This document shows, piece by piece, positions 15,953 through 25,725 of a stretch of DNA of 52,721 nucleotides. Below the pieces are notes generated by a model that had not been told where the DNA came from, did not search any database, and was given only the letters and a program-made list of their open reading frames with translations. Origin of the DNA: Flammeovirgaceae bacterium (GTDB lineage: Bacteria > Bacteroidota > Bacteroidia > Cytophagales > Cyclobacteriaceae); NCBI GenBank assembly GCA_023251155.1, contig JAHEZH010000018.1, forward strand, positions 1-52,721, read 5' to 3'. Position 1 is the stretch's first letter. Each line of letters starts with the position of its first letter. Position numbers and translations under genes: made by a program.

Positions 15953-18418
15953 TTAGCTACCACATGCTTCACATGCATCAGGGTTATCCAGAGAGCAAGC
16001 CATGTCAGACATTTTCTGATCATAGTCCGCTACAGGAGACTGGTTGTATTGTAAAGATTGTTGTGCCTCTGATAATACAGATTGAGCAATTATGGGCTCC
16101 ATAATATTTACATCCGCTGCGTTGACTTCAGCAGCCGGTTGTTGCATGGCCCCCTTGTCAATCGTAAACTTGATCGCATCAGCAGCAGCCGTAGAGCGCA
16201 GGTAATACATACCTGTTTTCAATCCTTTTTTCCATGCGTGGAAGTGCATCGAAGTAAGCTTTCCAAAGTTCGGATTGGTGATGTGAATGTTCAGGCTCTG
16301 TGACTGACAAATGTAGGCACCGCGATCGGCTGACATATCAATGATTGACTTCTGAGAAATCTCCCAAACGGTTCTGTAGATATCCTTGATGTTTTGAGGA
16401 ATTTCAGGAATAGCCTGAACGGAACCGTTAGTAGCGATCAGTTTTTGTCTCATGGTCTCGCTCCATAAGCCAAGACTGATCAGGTCTTTCATCAGGTGCT
16501 TATTCGCAATGATGAATTCACCGGATAATGTTCTCCTGGTGTAGACATTTGAAGTGTATGGCTCAAAGCATTCGTTGTTGCCCAAAATCTGTGAGGTAGA
16601 TGCGGTAGGCATAGGAGCAACCAGTAATGAGTTGCGCACGCCATGTTTCTTCACATCTTGTTTTAATTGCTCCCAGTTCCAGCGGTTGCTCTTAGGAGTA
16701 ACACCCCACATATCAAACTGGAATATTCCTTTTGATACCGGAGATCCTTTGAATGTCTGGTAAGGGCCTTCCACCTTTGCGATCTCCATGGAAGCTTCCA
16801 TGGCTGCGAAGTAGATGGTTTCAAAAATATCTTCGTTCAACCCACGGGCTTCAGCGCTATCGAAAGGCATACGCAACATAATGAACACGTCTGCCAGACC
16901 CTGCACACCCAATCCGATAGGACGGTGACGCATATTGGAGTTCTTCGCTTCTTCTACCGGGTAGTAGTTCACATCGATCACTTTGTTCAGGTTACGTGTG
17001 GCAACCTTGGTGATCTCGTATAATTTCTTGTGATCAAACTGACCGTCTTCGGTGACAAACTTAGGCAACGCTAACGAAGCCAGGTTACATACCGCTACTT
17101 CATCAGGAGCTGTATATTCAATGATCTCTGTACAAAGGTTGCTTGACTTGATCGTACCCAGGTTCTTCTGGTTCGATTTTTTGTTGGCCGCATCTTTATA
17201 TAGAATATAAGGAGTTCCTGTTTCAATTTGTGCTTCCAGTACTTCAAACCACAAGTCCTGCGCTTTTATCTGCTTGCGGAACTTGCCTTCGCTTTCGTAC
17301 TTCTCATACAAGCGCTCAAAATCTTCGCCCCATACTTCGGCAAGACCAGGAGCTTCGTTAGGGCAGAACAGCGACCACATCTCATTGTTCTCCACACGCT
17401 TCATGAAAAGATCAGGAATCCAAAGTGCATAGAACAAATCGCGGGCACGCATTTCTTCTTTACCATGATTTTTTCTCAAATCAAGGAAATCAAAAATATC
17501 CGCATGCCATGGCTCAAGATAAATCGCAAAGCTTCCTTTACGTTTACCACCACCCTGGTCAACATAGCGCGCAGTCATGTCAAAGTTTCTCAGCATAGGT
17601 ACGATACCATTGGAGGTACCACCTGTTCCTTTGATGTAGGAACCTTTCGCACGCACATTGTGAATGCTAAGACCGATACCACCGGCCGATTGAGAAATCT
17701 TTGCAGTTTGTTTTAATGTATCATAGATACCATCGATGCTATCATCCTTCATGGTCAGGAGGAAGCACGAAGACAATTGCGGCTTCGGTGTACCTGCGTT
17801 GAACAGGGTAGGAGTAGCATGGGTAAACCACTTCTCTGAAAGTAATGTATACGTTTCAAGAACAGCGGGAATATCTTCGCCATGGATACCAACAGCCACG
17901 CGCATCAGCAAATGCTGAGGACGCTCTACGGTCTTTCCATCGATTTTCATCAGGTACGATTTCTCCAGTGTTTTGAATCCGAAGAAATCATAACTGAAAT
18001 CACGATCATAAAGAATCGCCTCATCCAGTTCGGCCGCATGATCCTTGATTACTTTCCAGGTTTCTTTAGATATCAATGGAGCATTCTGCCCATTCTTGGG
18101 ATCAACATGTTGGTACAACCGCTTCATCGTATTGGAAAACGACTTGCTGGTAACTTTGTGCAGGTTGGAAACAGCAATACGTGCTGCAAGCTTCGCAAAA
18201 TCAGGGTGGCGGGTAGTCATCGTAGCGGCAATTTCTGCAGCCAGATTATCCAGTTCCTGAGTGGAAACACCATCATACAAGCCATTGATCACCTTCATCG
18301 CGACCTCTACCGGGTTGACAAATTTGGGATCCAAACCATAGCAGAGTTTTTCTATCCGAGCGGTGATTTTGTCGAACTTAACGGACTCTCTGTGTCCATC
18401 ACGTTTTAGTACGAGCAT
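15953..18418 (-). CDS. nrdA: Ribonucleoside-diphosphate reductase class Ia, alpha subunit
   Basis: An 821-residue large subunit that reduces ribonucleoside diphosphates to deoxyribonucleotides. An N-terminal ATP-cone (residues 1-90, [20 protein letters not shown]) indicates dATP control. Active-site residues are visible: a cysteine in LSSCFLL near residue 218, the NLCTEI loop near residue 427 with Asn, Cys and Glu, and the partner cysteine in [10 protein letters not shown] near residue 443. The tyrosine pair of the radical relay is in GMYYLRST near residue 737. The tail ends CEACGS, the shuttle cysteine pair that is re-reduced by thioredoxin or glutaredoxin. nrdB lies 54 bases upstream on the same strand, so the order is nrdB-nrdA, the reverse of E. 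coli. Confidence 0.97.
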   Translation of the reverse strand: MLVLKRDGHRESVKFDKITARIEKLCYGLDPKFVNPVEVAMKVINGLYDGVSTQELDNLAAEIAATMTTRHPDFAKLAARIAVSNLHKVTSKSFSNTMKRLYQHVDPKNGQNAPLISKETWKVIKDHAAELDEAILYDRDFSYDFFGFKTLEKSYLMKIDGKTVERPQHLLMRVAVGIHGEDIPAVLETYTLLSEKWFTHATPTLFNAGTPKPQLSSCFLLTMKDDSIDGIYDTLKQTAKISQSAGGIGLSIHNVRAKGSYIKGTGGTSNGIVPMLRNFDMTARYVDQGGGKRKGSFAIYLEPWHADIFDFLDLRKNHGKEEMRARDLFYALWIPDLFMKRVENNEMWSLFCPNEAPGLAEVWGEDFERLYEKYESEGKFRKQIKAQDLWFEVLEAQIETGTPYILYKDAANKKSNQKNLGTIKSSNLCTEIIEYTAPDEVAVCNLASLALPKFVTEDGQFDHKKLYEITKVATRNLNKVIDVNYYPVEEAKNSNMRHRPIGLGVQGLADVFIMLRMPFDSAEARGLNEDIFETIYFAAMEASMEIAKVEGPYQTFKGSPVSKGIFQFDMWGVTPKSNRWNWEQLKQDVKKHGVRNSLLVAPMPTASTSQILGNNECFEPYTSNVYTRRTLSGEFIIANKHLMKDLISLGLWSETMRQKLIATNGSVQAIPEIPQNIKDIYRTVWEISQKSIIDMSADRGAYICQSQSLNIHITNPNFGKLTSMHFHAWKKGLKTGMYYLRSTAAADAIKFTIDKGAMQQPAAEVNAADVNIMEPIIAQSVLSEAQQSLQYNQSPVADYDQKMSDMACSLDNPDACEACGS

Positions 18419-18472
18419 CTATATTCGGGTTGTTAGGGGTGAAAAAATAAGTTTAAAAAGTGTCATAATGTA

Positions 18473-19462
18473 TTAAAAATCCTCGTTCAGTGAAAACTTC
18501 GGACCTGTTTCTTTTTCAGTGCTGTTGAGCACACCTGCTTTTTGATAATCTCCTACGCGTTTTTCAAAGAAATTAGTTTTTCCGCGAAGGGAAATCATTT
18601 CCATGAAATCAAACGGGTTGGTGGCATTGTAGATTTTCTGACCCACGAGCTCGTTGAGGAGACGGTCGGCCACAAACTCGATATACTCACACATCTGTGA
18701 GGCATTCATACCAATAAGGTTTACGGGCAGTGCGTCCGTAACAAACTCTTTCTCTATTTCTACTGCGTCTTTGATGATTCCGATGACTTTTTCTTTTGGA
18801 AGCTTGTTTACCACATGCTGGGTATAAAGATGGCAGGCGAAGTCGCAGTGCAATCCTTCATCACGTGAGATTAATTCATTGGAAAAACTCAGGCCAGGCA
18901 TCAATCCACGTTTTTTCAGCCAGAAGATGGAGCAGAACGATCCGGAAAAGAAAATACCTTCTACCGCCGCAAAAGCAATCAGTCTTTCCTGGAAAGACCC
19001 CTTGTCGATCCAGCGCAAGGCCCAATCTGCCTTTTTCTTCACACAGTCCATCGTTTCAATGGCGTGGAAGAGTTTGTCTTTTTGCTGTGCGTCTTTTACG
19101 TAAGTGTCGATTAATAAAGAATAGGTTTCGGAGTGTACATTCTCCATGGCAATCTGGAAACCATAAAAGAACTTAGCCTCGGTGTATTGTACTTCCGACA
19201 CAAAGTGTTCAGCCAGGTTTTCATTAACAATACCATCGCTGGCCGCGAAGAATGCCAGTACGTGGGTGATGAAATGTCTTTCGCCATCATTCAAATTAGC
19301 CCAGTCGCGCAAATCCTGACTCAAATCGATTTCCTCGGCCGTCCAGAAGCTGGCCTCCGCCTGTTTATAAAACTTCCAGATGTTGTGCTGGCGGATGGGA
19401 AACAGAACGAACCTGTCCTTGTTTTCCTTCAGGATCGGTTCTTCGAGTAAAGGTTGGCTCAT
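18473..19462 (-). CDS. nrdB: Ribonucleoside-diphosphate reductase class Ia, beta subunit
   Basis: A 329-residue di-iron, tyrosyl-radical subunit. Ligands are visible: Asp76 (ASDG), Glu107 and His110 (MENVHSETY), with the radical tyrosine at 114. Further ligands are in [12 protein letters not shown] and in [11 protein letters not shown]. The spacings between Asp76, Glu107, His110 and Tyr114 (31, 3 and 4) are those of eukaryotic R2 rather than the E. coli protein, which places it in the eukaryote-like class Ia group common in Bacteroidota. The C-terminus FSLNEDF is the short tail that docks on NrdA. The gene is first in the nrdB-nrdA operon. No NrdR-type box could be recognised upstream. Confidence 0.97.
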   Translation of the reverse strand: MSQPLLEEPILKENKDRFVLFPIRQHNIWKFYKQAEASFWTAEEIDLSQDLRDWANLNDGERHFITHVLAFFAASDGIVNENLAEHFVSEVQYTEAKFFYGFQIAMENVHSETYSLLIDTYVKDAQQKDKLFHAIETMDCVKKKADWALRWIDKGSFQERLIAFAAVEGIFFSGSFCSIFWLKKRGLMPGLSFSNELISRDEGLHCDFACHLYTQHVVNKLPKEKVIGIIKDAVEIEKEFVTDALPVNLIGMNASQMCEYIEFVADRLLNELVGQKIYNATNPFDFMEMISLRGKTNFFEKRVGDYQKAGVLNSTEKETGPKFSLNEDF

Positions 19463-19593
19463 TTGCTTGATATTTTTTAGGGATAAGAATATGATAAGTC
19501 AAAAACCCGATGAAAGGTTTCTTCTTGTTGTTTAATGCCTTTAAAATTTTATGGTTTTTAAATTGGTGAGTACTCTCCAACTTATCGACTTGA

Positions 19594-19624
19594 CAAATAT
19601 GAAATTTGAAGAATGAAAAACAAA
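19594..19624 (-). promoter_or_regulatory. Candidate nrdBA promoter
   Basis: On the minus strand TTTG (19624-19621) is followed after 19 bases by CATATTTG (19601-19594). This is one mismatch from the Bacteroidota primary-sigma consensus TTTG-N19/21-TAnnTTTG. It would give a leader of about 125 bases before nrdB. A similar element could arise by chance in AT-rich DNA. Confidence 0.35.
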
Positions 19625-19993
19625 GGTCCGATCTGTAACCTGTTGGCGACAACAAAGGCATAATTAGTGTATAGTCTGTTAGAAAGAATTCATTTTCATT
19701 CACTTACCGGACTGCCGCGAAGTGAAGTATGAACTAAAGATTTTTTTAAAATTTTTCGCTGAAAAAATTTGTTCCGAATGGGTTGCCGCACAGTGTGGCC
19801 AAATCGAAAGTGCATGGATATAAGTGCCTGACAGCGTGTTTATTGACAAATAAAAAGTGCCCTGGCGATAGTAAAAAAGCATTTTTTTATTGTTATATAT
19901 TTTAGGTTTCTGAAGAACGGGCTCGCTTTATATATGGAGCGAAATTTCTGGTCAGAGTCATTTGCCCTCAAAATGGAAATACAGGACCGTCTA

Positions 19994-20024
19994 TTTGTTT
20001 TTACAAGGGTTTGGTCTATCTTTG
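19994..20024 (+). promoter_or_regulatory. rplU-rpmA promoter, Bacteroidota type
   Basis: TTTG (19994-19997), a 19-base spacer, then TATCTTTG (20017-20024) matches the TTTG-N19-TAnnTTTG consensus exactly. Transcription should begin near 20030, leaving a short leader of about 20 bases before the rplU ATG at 20049. This also argues against the longer rplU frame that begins at 19962, since it would start upstream of the promoter. Confidence 0.85.
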
Positions 20025-20048
20025 CACCCCATAAAAAAACAAAGAACC

Positions 20049-20357
20049 ATGTACGCAATCGTTGATATTGCAGGAAAACAGTTCAAAGTGGCTAAAGATC
20101 AATATATCTATGCCCCTCGTCTTGATGCAGAAGCAGGCAGCTCAATTAGTTTTGAGAATGTGCTTTTGGTAGACAATGGCGGTGGTGTAGTTGTTGGCGC
20201 CCCTACTGTATCTGGTGCAAAAGTTTCAGGTAAGATTCTGGAACACGTAAAAGGAAACAAAGTAATTGTTTTCAAAAAGAAACGCAGAAAAGGCTATGCC
20301 AAGAAGAACGGGCATCGTCAGCAGTTCACAAAAGTTCAAATTGAAAGTATTGGTTAA
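20049..20357 (+). CDS. rplU: 50S ribosomal protein L21
   Basis: A 102-residue ribosomal protein that binds 23S rRNA and contacts L20. It begins MYAIVDIAGKQFKVAKDQ, the conserved L21 N-terminus. It includes FENVLLVDNGGGVVVGAP and the basic RNA-binding tail FKKKRRKGYAKKNGHRQQF, where L21 proteins have the conserved KRRK..RK.GHRQ pattern. An in-frame extension to 19962 exists but is upstream of the predicted transcription start, so I use the ATG at 20049. rpmA follows after 24 bases, the usual rplU-rpmA order. Confidence 0.97.
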   Translation: MYAIVDIAGKQFKVAKDQYIYAPRLDAEAGSSISFENVLLVDNGGGVVVGAPTVSGAKVSGKILEHVKGNKVIVFKKKRRKGYAKKNGHRQQFTKVQIESIG

Positions 20358-20381
20358 TAAAACCTTAAAAGACTAAATACA

Positions 20382-20639
20382 ATGGCACACAAAAAAGGTG
20401 AAGGTAAAGTAAAAAACGGCCGTGAGTCGGAAAGCAAGCGTCTTGGTATTAAAGTATTCGGAGGTCAGAAGGTAATCGCTGGAAACATCATCGTACGTCA
20501 GCGTGGCACCAAGCACAACCCTGGTAAAGGAGTAGGTATTGGTAAAGATCATACCTTGTTCGCATTGATTCCCGGTACAGTAGCATTCAAAAAAGGAAGA
20601 GCAGATAAGTCATTTGTTACGGTAGTAGCAGAGGCATAA
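20382..20639 (+). CDS. rpmA: 50S ribosomal protein L27
   Basis: An 85-residue protein whose N-terminal tail reaches the peptidyl-transferase centre. It begins [22 protein letters not shown], close to the usual MAHKKGxGSxxNGRDSxSKRLG. It continues with [20 protein letters not shown] and then [18 protein letters not shown], all family signatures. There is no N-terminal cleavable extension of the Firmicutes type; Ala follows Met directly. It is the second and last gene of the rplU operon, which ends in a strong terminator. Confidence 0.97.
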   Translation: MAHKKGEGKVKNGRESESKRLGIKVFGGQKVIAGNIIVRQRGTKHNPGKGVGIGKDHTLFALIPGTVAFKKGRADKSFVTVVAEA

Positions 20640-20965
20640 GATTTCATTTTTTTCTTAAAACTTTTAAAAAAAGGCTGCCATGAAATGGCAGCCTTTTTTG
20701 TGTGAAAAACTCTTCATCATTATTTTATTTTTAACCGTTCATAAATATTTTTTAACGGCATTTTAATATTGGATTAACCCATTTGAAAAGTAGAAAATAT
20801 TTAAATTTTGTCATTTCAATGGTTTGAAGAGAATAATATTCTTAGGTAACCCCCTATATCAGAATAACCGATCAGTATACGTCTTTTTTGTAGTATTTTC
20901 TTTTTTGAATTAATACCCCTATTTTGGGGGCTTATAAACCTAATTTTCTAACCTAAATCTAATCT
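20640..20965. other. 326-base leader region upstream of susC-like gene
   Basis: After the rpmA terminator the region is very AT-rich and should hold the promoter of the SusC/SusD operon. I could not find a clean TTTG-N19-TAnnTTTG element. A short inverted repeat CCCC-TATTTT-GGGG (20916-20929) lies about 35 bases before the start codon and could affect translation or bind a regulator. No sigma/anti-sigma genes are adjacent. Confidence 0.5.
20667..20699 (+). terminator. Intrinsic terminator of rplU-rpmA
   Basis: The 9-base core stem GGCTGCCAT/ATGGCAGCC surrounds the loop GAA, with six A before and six T after. It begins 27 bases past the rpmA stop. The A/T flanks make it able to work in both directions. 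Confidence 0.92.
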
Positions 20966-23900
20966 ATGAAGAAGATTTTACTCTGCTTCTCATTGGTTTT
21001 TGTGGTCAGCATAGCCTGGGCCCAAGAACGAGTGATTTCTGGTAAAGTGACCTCAGCCGAAGATGGCAGTGCTCTACCAGGTGTGAATGTAGTGCTTAAA
21101 GGCACTGTTAATGGTACGGTTACCGATACTGATGGTAACTTTAAAGTGAATGCCCCAGCTTCAGGTGGCATATTGGTGATCTCATTTATTGGTCTTCAGA
21201 CTCAAGAAATTGAAATTGGCAGCAGAAATGTGATTGATGTTTCTCTCAGTACCGATGTTAAGCAACTTACTGAGGTGATTGTTACAGCCGGTGGTTTGGA
21301 AGCAAGAACAAAGGAACTCGGATCAGCAACAACTATCATGTCACCTCAGGTTTTATCAGCTGGTAAAGCTGTGAATATAGCCGCAGGTATGCAGGGTAAA
21401 GTAGCCGGTTTTCAAATTAATGCATCAAGCAGTGGTGTTAACCCTGAATATCGTTTGATACTTCGTGGTCAGCGATCAATCACAGGTAACAATCAGGCAT
21501 TGATTGTTCTTGATAACGTGATTGTTCCCAGTTCCGTTTTGAGTAACCTGAATATGAACGATGTAGAGTCTGTTAATATTTTGCAAGGTGCAGGTGCAGC
21601 GGCTCTCTACGGTTCTCAGGCATCGAATGGTGCAGTTATCATTACCACTAAAAAAGGTAAGTCTGGAATAGTTGATATTAACGTATCACATAACGTGCAG
21701 ATCACGGAAGTTGCTTTCTTCCCTAAAATTCAGAAAGGGTTTGGTTCAGGAGGTTCTGCGTATGGTATTGATCCTGCGGGTGCTGCTGTCTTTAACTATT
21801 TGGAAAATCAATCTTATGGACAACCCTTTGACGGTTCATTGAGACCTCTTGGTCCTAAGCTCGAAGATGGTACGCAGCTATACACAACTTATGATTATAA
21901 ACCCGGTCATGATGATTTTTGGGAAAAAGGGATTACTAATCAAACTGATTTCTCTGTGTCATCAGGTGATGATAAATCAACGATTTATGTTTCTGGCCAA
22001 TATGTAACTGTTACGGGAACAACTCCTGGTGATAAATTTACACGTGGTAATATTCGTTTAAATGGTACCAGAAAAATAGGTAATAAAGTAAATGTAAAAT
22101 TTGCTACCTCGTTTGCACCTAATAAGTACGATATAACAACACAAACAGGAGCGATCTACTCGAATTTATTAAACATGCCTTCGAATGTGGATATTACTGC
22201 TTATAAAGACTGGAGAACGAATAAATTTGCTACTCCTAATGGCTTTTATAACCCTTGGTATGATAACCCTTATTATACAGCAGAAACAAATCGTCAACTA
22301 ACCAAGAACAATTATCTTACAGGTAACGTTGAGATTAAATTTTCTCCTATTAAGGGACTTGATTTGATAGCCCGCGAAGGTATCTCGAATCGTTACATGA
22401 CCGATAAGCAGCATGTAGAGGGATATAAATATAGTACCTATGCAAAGAATACTGATCAGAGTTCTAAAACAGATGATCCAGCCACTGTATCGGAAGAAAG
22501 TTTTAATACTTCTCAGTCGGTAACAGATTTTATCGGTCAGTATGATAAGTCATTTGGAGAGATCAATGCAAACCTGGTAGCTGGTGCTCAGCTTATTGAA
22601 AGCAATTCACGTGACTTATATGTTGGAGCCAACAATCTTACAGTATACGAATTGTATAACTTAAGTAACGGTACAGGAACACCTTCAGTGAGTGAGGCAG
22701 ATTATCACACTCGCCAGGCTGGTGTTTACGGTAAGTTGACTTTAGGATTCAGAGATTATCTGTTTTTGACGGCTACCGCACGTAACGACTGGGATTCACG
22801 TTTGAGCAAAGCCAACCGTTCATTCTTCTATCCCTCTGCCGAACTTTCTTTTGTGTTGACGGATGCAGTTCCTTCATTGAAGAGTGATTTTGTGAATTTC
22901 ATTAAATTAAGAGGTGGTGTTTCTAAGGTAGGTCAGGTAAATCTTAGCACTAATTCAAATCCTTTAGGAGCATATAGATTATTACCTACGTTTGGATCTA
23001 CAGCAAGTGGTTTCCCTTATGGATCTTTAGCCGGGTTTACTCAAGATAACGGCTTGGTAAGTAATAACCTGAAACCAGAATTAACACATTCCTATGAGTT
23101 TGGTGCAAATTTCAATTTGTTGAATAGTAGAATTGAAGGTTCAGTGACTTATTACAATAGCCACACCGATGACCAAACCGTTACCACTTCATTATCAAGT
23201 AGCACGGGTTTTACTAGCTTATTAACCAACGTTGGGCAAACTTCTTCTAAAGGTCTCGAATTATCACTTCATTATACTCCAATCAAAACCAACAATTGGA
23301 GTGTTACTGTAGGTGGTAACTATACTTACCTTGAAAATACAGTAGAGTCTATTTCGGCTGACTTGCCACAGTTGTCACTCCAAACTTTGAATAATGCTCA
23401 ATCTGTAGCGATGGCTGGCGCGTCTTTCCCTGTTATTATGGGACTGGATTATCAACGTGATCCACAAGGTCGCGTCATTGTGGATGCCGTTACAGGTGTT
23501 CCACTTTCTCCTTCTACAACCCCTGTTGTGTTAGGAAATGCAACACCTAAAAATCGTATTGGAGCTGACTTGAGTGCGTCATGGAAAAACCTCCATTTTT
23601 CTATTTTGTTTGAATACCGTGGTGGTTATAGTATTTACAATGGTGTAGGTACTGAAATGGACTGGTCGGGCACAAGTGCAAGAACAGCCTACTACAATCG
23701 CCAAAGCTTTATATTCCCTAATTCGGTATATATGGCTTCTGATGGTAGTTATGTTGAAAATACTTCTGTGGCCATTGCTAATGGTAATGGTAACTCTGGC
23801 TTCTGGTCAGATGGAATCAATAGAAATACAACTTCTAACTATGTTACGTCCGGTGATTTCATTAAGCTGAGAGAGGTGGCGCTTTCTTATGATATTCCTA

Positions 23901-24112
23901 CTTCAATAGTAGGTAAGACGAAGGTGTTAAAAGGTGCAACGATAAGTGTACAGGGAAGGAACCTCTTTTTATGGATGCCTAAAGATAATTTATACACTGA
24001 CCCTGAGTACGGTCAAACAAGTAGTAACAATGGAAATGGAGGAGGCTTAAATGGTTTAGGTCAGACTCCTCCTGTACGCTACTACGGAGCTACATTATCA
24101 TTGAAATTGTGA
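20966..24112 (+). CDS. SusC/RagA-family TonB-linked outer-membrane transporter
   Basis: A 1048-residue TonB-dependent barrel that imports a ligand captured by the SusD partner. Signal peptide LCFSLVFVVSIAWAQ ends near residue 20. A carboxypeptidase-regulatory-like domain covers residues 22-105 (ISGKVTSAEDGSALPGVNV, VTDTDGNFKV). The TonB box region is LTEVIVTAGG near residue 105. The plug contains LRGQRSITGNNQALIVLDNV near residue 165 and VNILQGAGAAALYGSQASNG near residue 205, diagnostic of SusC. The rest is a 22-strand barrel, with NDWDSRLS and YPSAELSFVLTDA typical of the family. The susD gene follows at once. No STN domain is seen, so signalling to an anti-sigma factor is unlikely. The ligand is unknown. 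Confidence 0.95.
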   Translation: MKKILLCFSLVFVVSIAWAQERVISGKVTSAEDGSALPGVNVVLKGTVNGTVTDTDGNFKVNAPASGGILVISFIGLQTQEIEIGSRNVIDVSLSTDVKQLTEVIVTAGGLEARTKELGSATTIMSPQVLSAGKAVNIAAGMQGKVAGFQINASSSGVNPEYRLILRGQRSITGNNQALIVLDNVIVPSSVLSNLNMNDVESVNILQGAGAAALYGSQASNGAVIITTKKGKSGIVDINVSHNVQITEVAFFPKIQKGFGSGGSAYGIDPAGAAVFNYLENQSYGQPFDGSLRPLGPKLEDGTQLYTTYDYKPGHDDFWEKGITNQTDFSVSSGDDKSTIYVSGQYVTVTGTTPGDKFTRGNIRLNGTRKIGNKVNVKFATSFAPNKYDITTQTGAIYSNLLNMPSNVDITAYKDWRTNKFATPNGFYNPWYDNPYYTAETNRQLTKNNYLTGNVEIKFSPIKGLDLIAREGISNRYMTDKQHVEGYKYSTYAKNTDQSSKTDDPATVSEESFNTSQSVTDFIGQYDKSFGEINANLVAGAQLIESNSRDLYVGANNLTVYELYNLSNGTGTPSVSEADYHTRQAGVYGKLTLGFRDYLFLTATARNDWDSRLSKANRSFFYPSAELSFVLTDAVPSLKSDFVNFIKLRGGVSKVGQVNLSTNSNPLGAYRLLPTFGSTASGFPYGSLAGFTQDNGLVSNNLKPELTHSYEFGANFNLLNSRIEGSVTYYNSHTDDQTVTTSLSSSTGFTSLLTNVGQTSSKGLELSLHYTPIKTNNWSVTVGGNYTYLENTVESISADLPQLSLQTLNNAQSVAMAGASFPVIMGLDYQRDPQGRVIVDAVTGVPLSPSTTPVVLGNATPKNRIGADLSASWKNLHFSILFEYRGGYSIYNGVGTEMDWSGTSARTAYYNRQSFIFPNSVYMASDGSYVENTSVAIANGNGNSGFWSDGINRNTTSNYVTSGDFIKLREVALSYDIPTSIVGKTKVLKGATISVQGRNLFLWMPKDNLYTDPEYGQTSSNNGNGGGLNGLGQTPPVRYYGATLSLKL

Positions 24113-24138
24113 TAATAAAGATCACTCAACTTTATAAA

Positions 24139-25710
24139 ATGAAGATGAAGAATATGAAAAAAATAAAATTTTTGATATGTATAATTATTGCAGGTGTACT
24201 TACATCTTGTAATGATTATTTTGATATCAATAAAAATACGAATCAAGCAACGGCTGCATCGGCTGCTCTTATATTGCCTCAGGCCCTTACCACTACGGCA
24301 AGTGTTTTAAATCAATTTAATAGTTATGGTATGCAGATTGGTGGCTATGCTGCTAATGCCGGAGGTTATGGCGGGTTTAATGAAACAGTTTCATATGCCT
24401 ATACGCCCAATAATTACTCCAATCTTTGGTCAATTACCTATGATAATCTGAATGATTACCAGTTTATGATCAATTCTACTGTAGGTAATGACGCTAATAT
24501 CTACTACAGTGCTGTTGCGAAAATCATGAAGGCGCATGATTATCAATTACTGGTGGATGCGTATAATGATATACCTTATAGTGATGCATTACTAGGAGCT
24601 AATAACCTTACACCTTCTTACGACAATGCAGCTACTATATATGCTAGTTTGGCTGGCTTATTAGATGAAGCTATTGCAGAAATAAATAAAGGAGAAAGTG
24701 CTACTATAGCCCCTGATGCCATTACTGCTAACGATGTAGTTTTTGCAGGTAATATGACCTCTTGGAAAAAGCTTGCAAATACGTTGAAGTTGAAATTAAT
24801 GATCCGGGCCAAAGGTAAAGCGACCTTCGCAAATACCTCTTTTGATGCAGCCGGATTTTTGACTGCCGATGCATTGATTAATCCTGTCTATAGACGTGAC
24901 ATCAATAAACAGAATCCTGCTTGGGAATCCTGGGCGTTTACTGGAGGAGGTACCACCGGTGCAAAATCTTGGATTCCTACAACTTATGTTATGGATTTCT
25001 ATGATGGGTATAAGTTAAGTGATCCAGGAAGAGGTAAGGCTTTATATTACCAATTCCCAGGAACAGGTACTAATCGTTTGGGTGTAGAAGGCGAGGGAAT
25101 TCCTAAAAGCCCTGATGGTAGTTTTTGGTATCCTGGTTCAGCACGTACCCAAGCTACGGCCGGCGCTGCAACAGGGGCTCTAAAAGGTCCTGATGCCGGG
25201 TATCCATTGTTCACAGCTGCCGAAAGCTATTTTCTGCAAGCAGAAGCTGTAGTAGTTGGTGGTTTTGGTGTAGCTGGTACAGCTAAAGCACTTTTTGAAT
25301 CAGGGATAAAGGCATCCTTCACGTATTTGTATACACTGCCTGATAAAACAGTTTCGGGAAATCCGACAGCGGATGCAGCTACTTATATAACTAATAATGC
25401 TGATGCTCGGGTACAATTTGATCTGGCCACTACTACTCCTGAAAAAGTGGAAGCGATCATCACTCAGAAATACATTGCCTTGAATATGGTGCATAGCCAT
25501 GAAGGATGGAATGAGTACAGAAGAACCGGTTATCCTACTCAATCTGGAAATACTGCTCACTCTACATTTGCTTCATTTGCTTCCCAGAGTTCACGTGCAG
25601 ATAAATTGCCTTCTCGGATTCAGTATCCCACTTCTGAAGGACAGTATAATGGAGGAAATTTGCCAACAGGCATTAGTACTTTTACCTCACTTATTTTCTG
25701 GGCTAAGTAA
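24139..25710 (+). CDS. SusD/RagB-family outer-membrane lipoprotein (SusD-like_2)
   Basis: About 523 residues from the ATG at 24139; other in-frame ATGs lie at 24145 and 24154, and a GTG at 24109 overlaps the susC stop. A lipoprotein signal (FLICIIIAGVLTSC) precedes a lipidated cysteine followed by Asn-Asp. Family marks are DINKNTNQAT after the lipobox, DAYNDIPYSDALLGA near residue 140, SWKKLANTLKLKLMIRAKG near residue 215 and KYIALNMVHSHEGWNEYRR near residue 455. The NPT-type N-terminus and length agree with the SusD-like_2 group. It forms the lid of the SusC transporter. Members of this group handle various ligands, not only glycans, so the substrate stays open. Confidence 0.93.
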   Translation: MKMKNMKKIKFLICIIIAGVLTSCNDYFDINKNTNQATAASAALILPQALTTTASVLNQFNSYGMQIGGYAANAGGYGGFNETVSYAYTPNNYSNLWSITYDNLNDYQFMINSTVGNDANIYYSAVAKIMKAHDYQLLVDAYNDIPYSDALLGANNLTPSYDNAATIYASLAGLLDEAIAEINKGESATIAPDAITANDVVFAGNMTSWKKLANTLKLKLMIRAKGKATFANTSFDAAGFLTADALINPVYRRDINKQNPAWESWAFTGGGTTGAKSWIPTTYVMDFYDGYKLSDPGRGKALYYQFPGTGTNRLGVEGEGIPKSPDGSFWYPGSARTQATAGAATGALKGPDAGYPLFTAAESYFLQAEAVVVGGFGVAGTAKALFESGIKASFTYLYTLPDKTVSGNPTADAATYITNNADARVQFDLATTTPEKVEAIITQKYIALNMVHSHEGWNEYRRTGYPTQSGNTAHSTFASFASQSSRADKLPSRIQYPTSEGQYNGGNLPTGISTFTSLIFWAK

Positions 25711-25725
25711 TAACTTGATATTCTT

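Larger units (their letters stand above)
19463..20048. other. 586-base divergent intergenic region (nrdBA / rplU)
   Basis: AT-rich spacer between the divergent nrdB and rplU genes. It holds the strong rplU promoter at its right end and a weaker candidate nrdBA promoter at 19594-19624. Short open frames on both strands have no recognisable start context or domain. I see no RNA gene, convincing hairpin or repeat in it. Confidence 0.6.

Noticed and set aside
17228-17716. 162-codon plus-strand frame opposite nrdA
   Set aside because: Antisense to a highly conserved enzyme and without domain or plausible start.
19463-19700. NrdR box upstream of nrdBA
   Set aside because: No pair of sequences close to the NrdR consensus was found.
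19962-20048. N-terminal extension of rplU
   Set aside because: It would start upstream of a perfect promoter and precedes the conserved first residues of L21.
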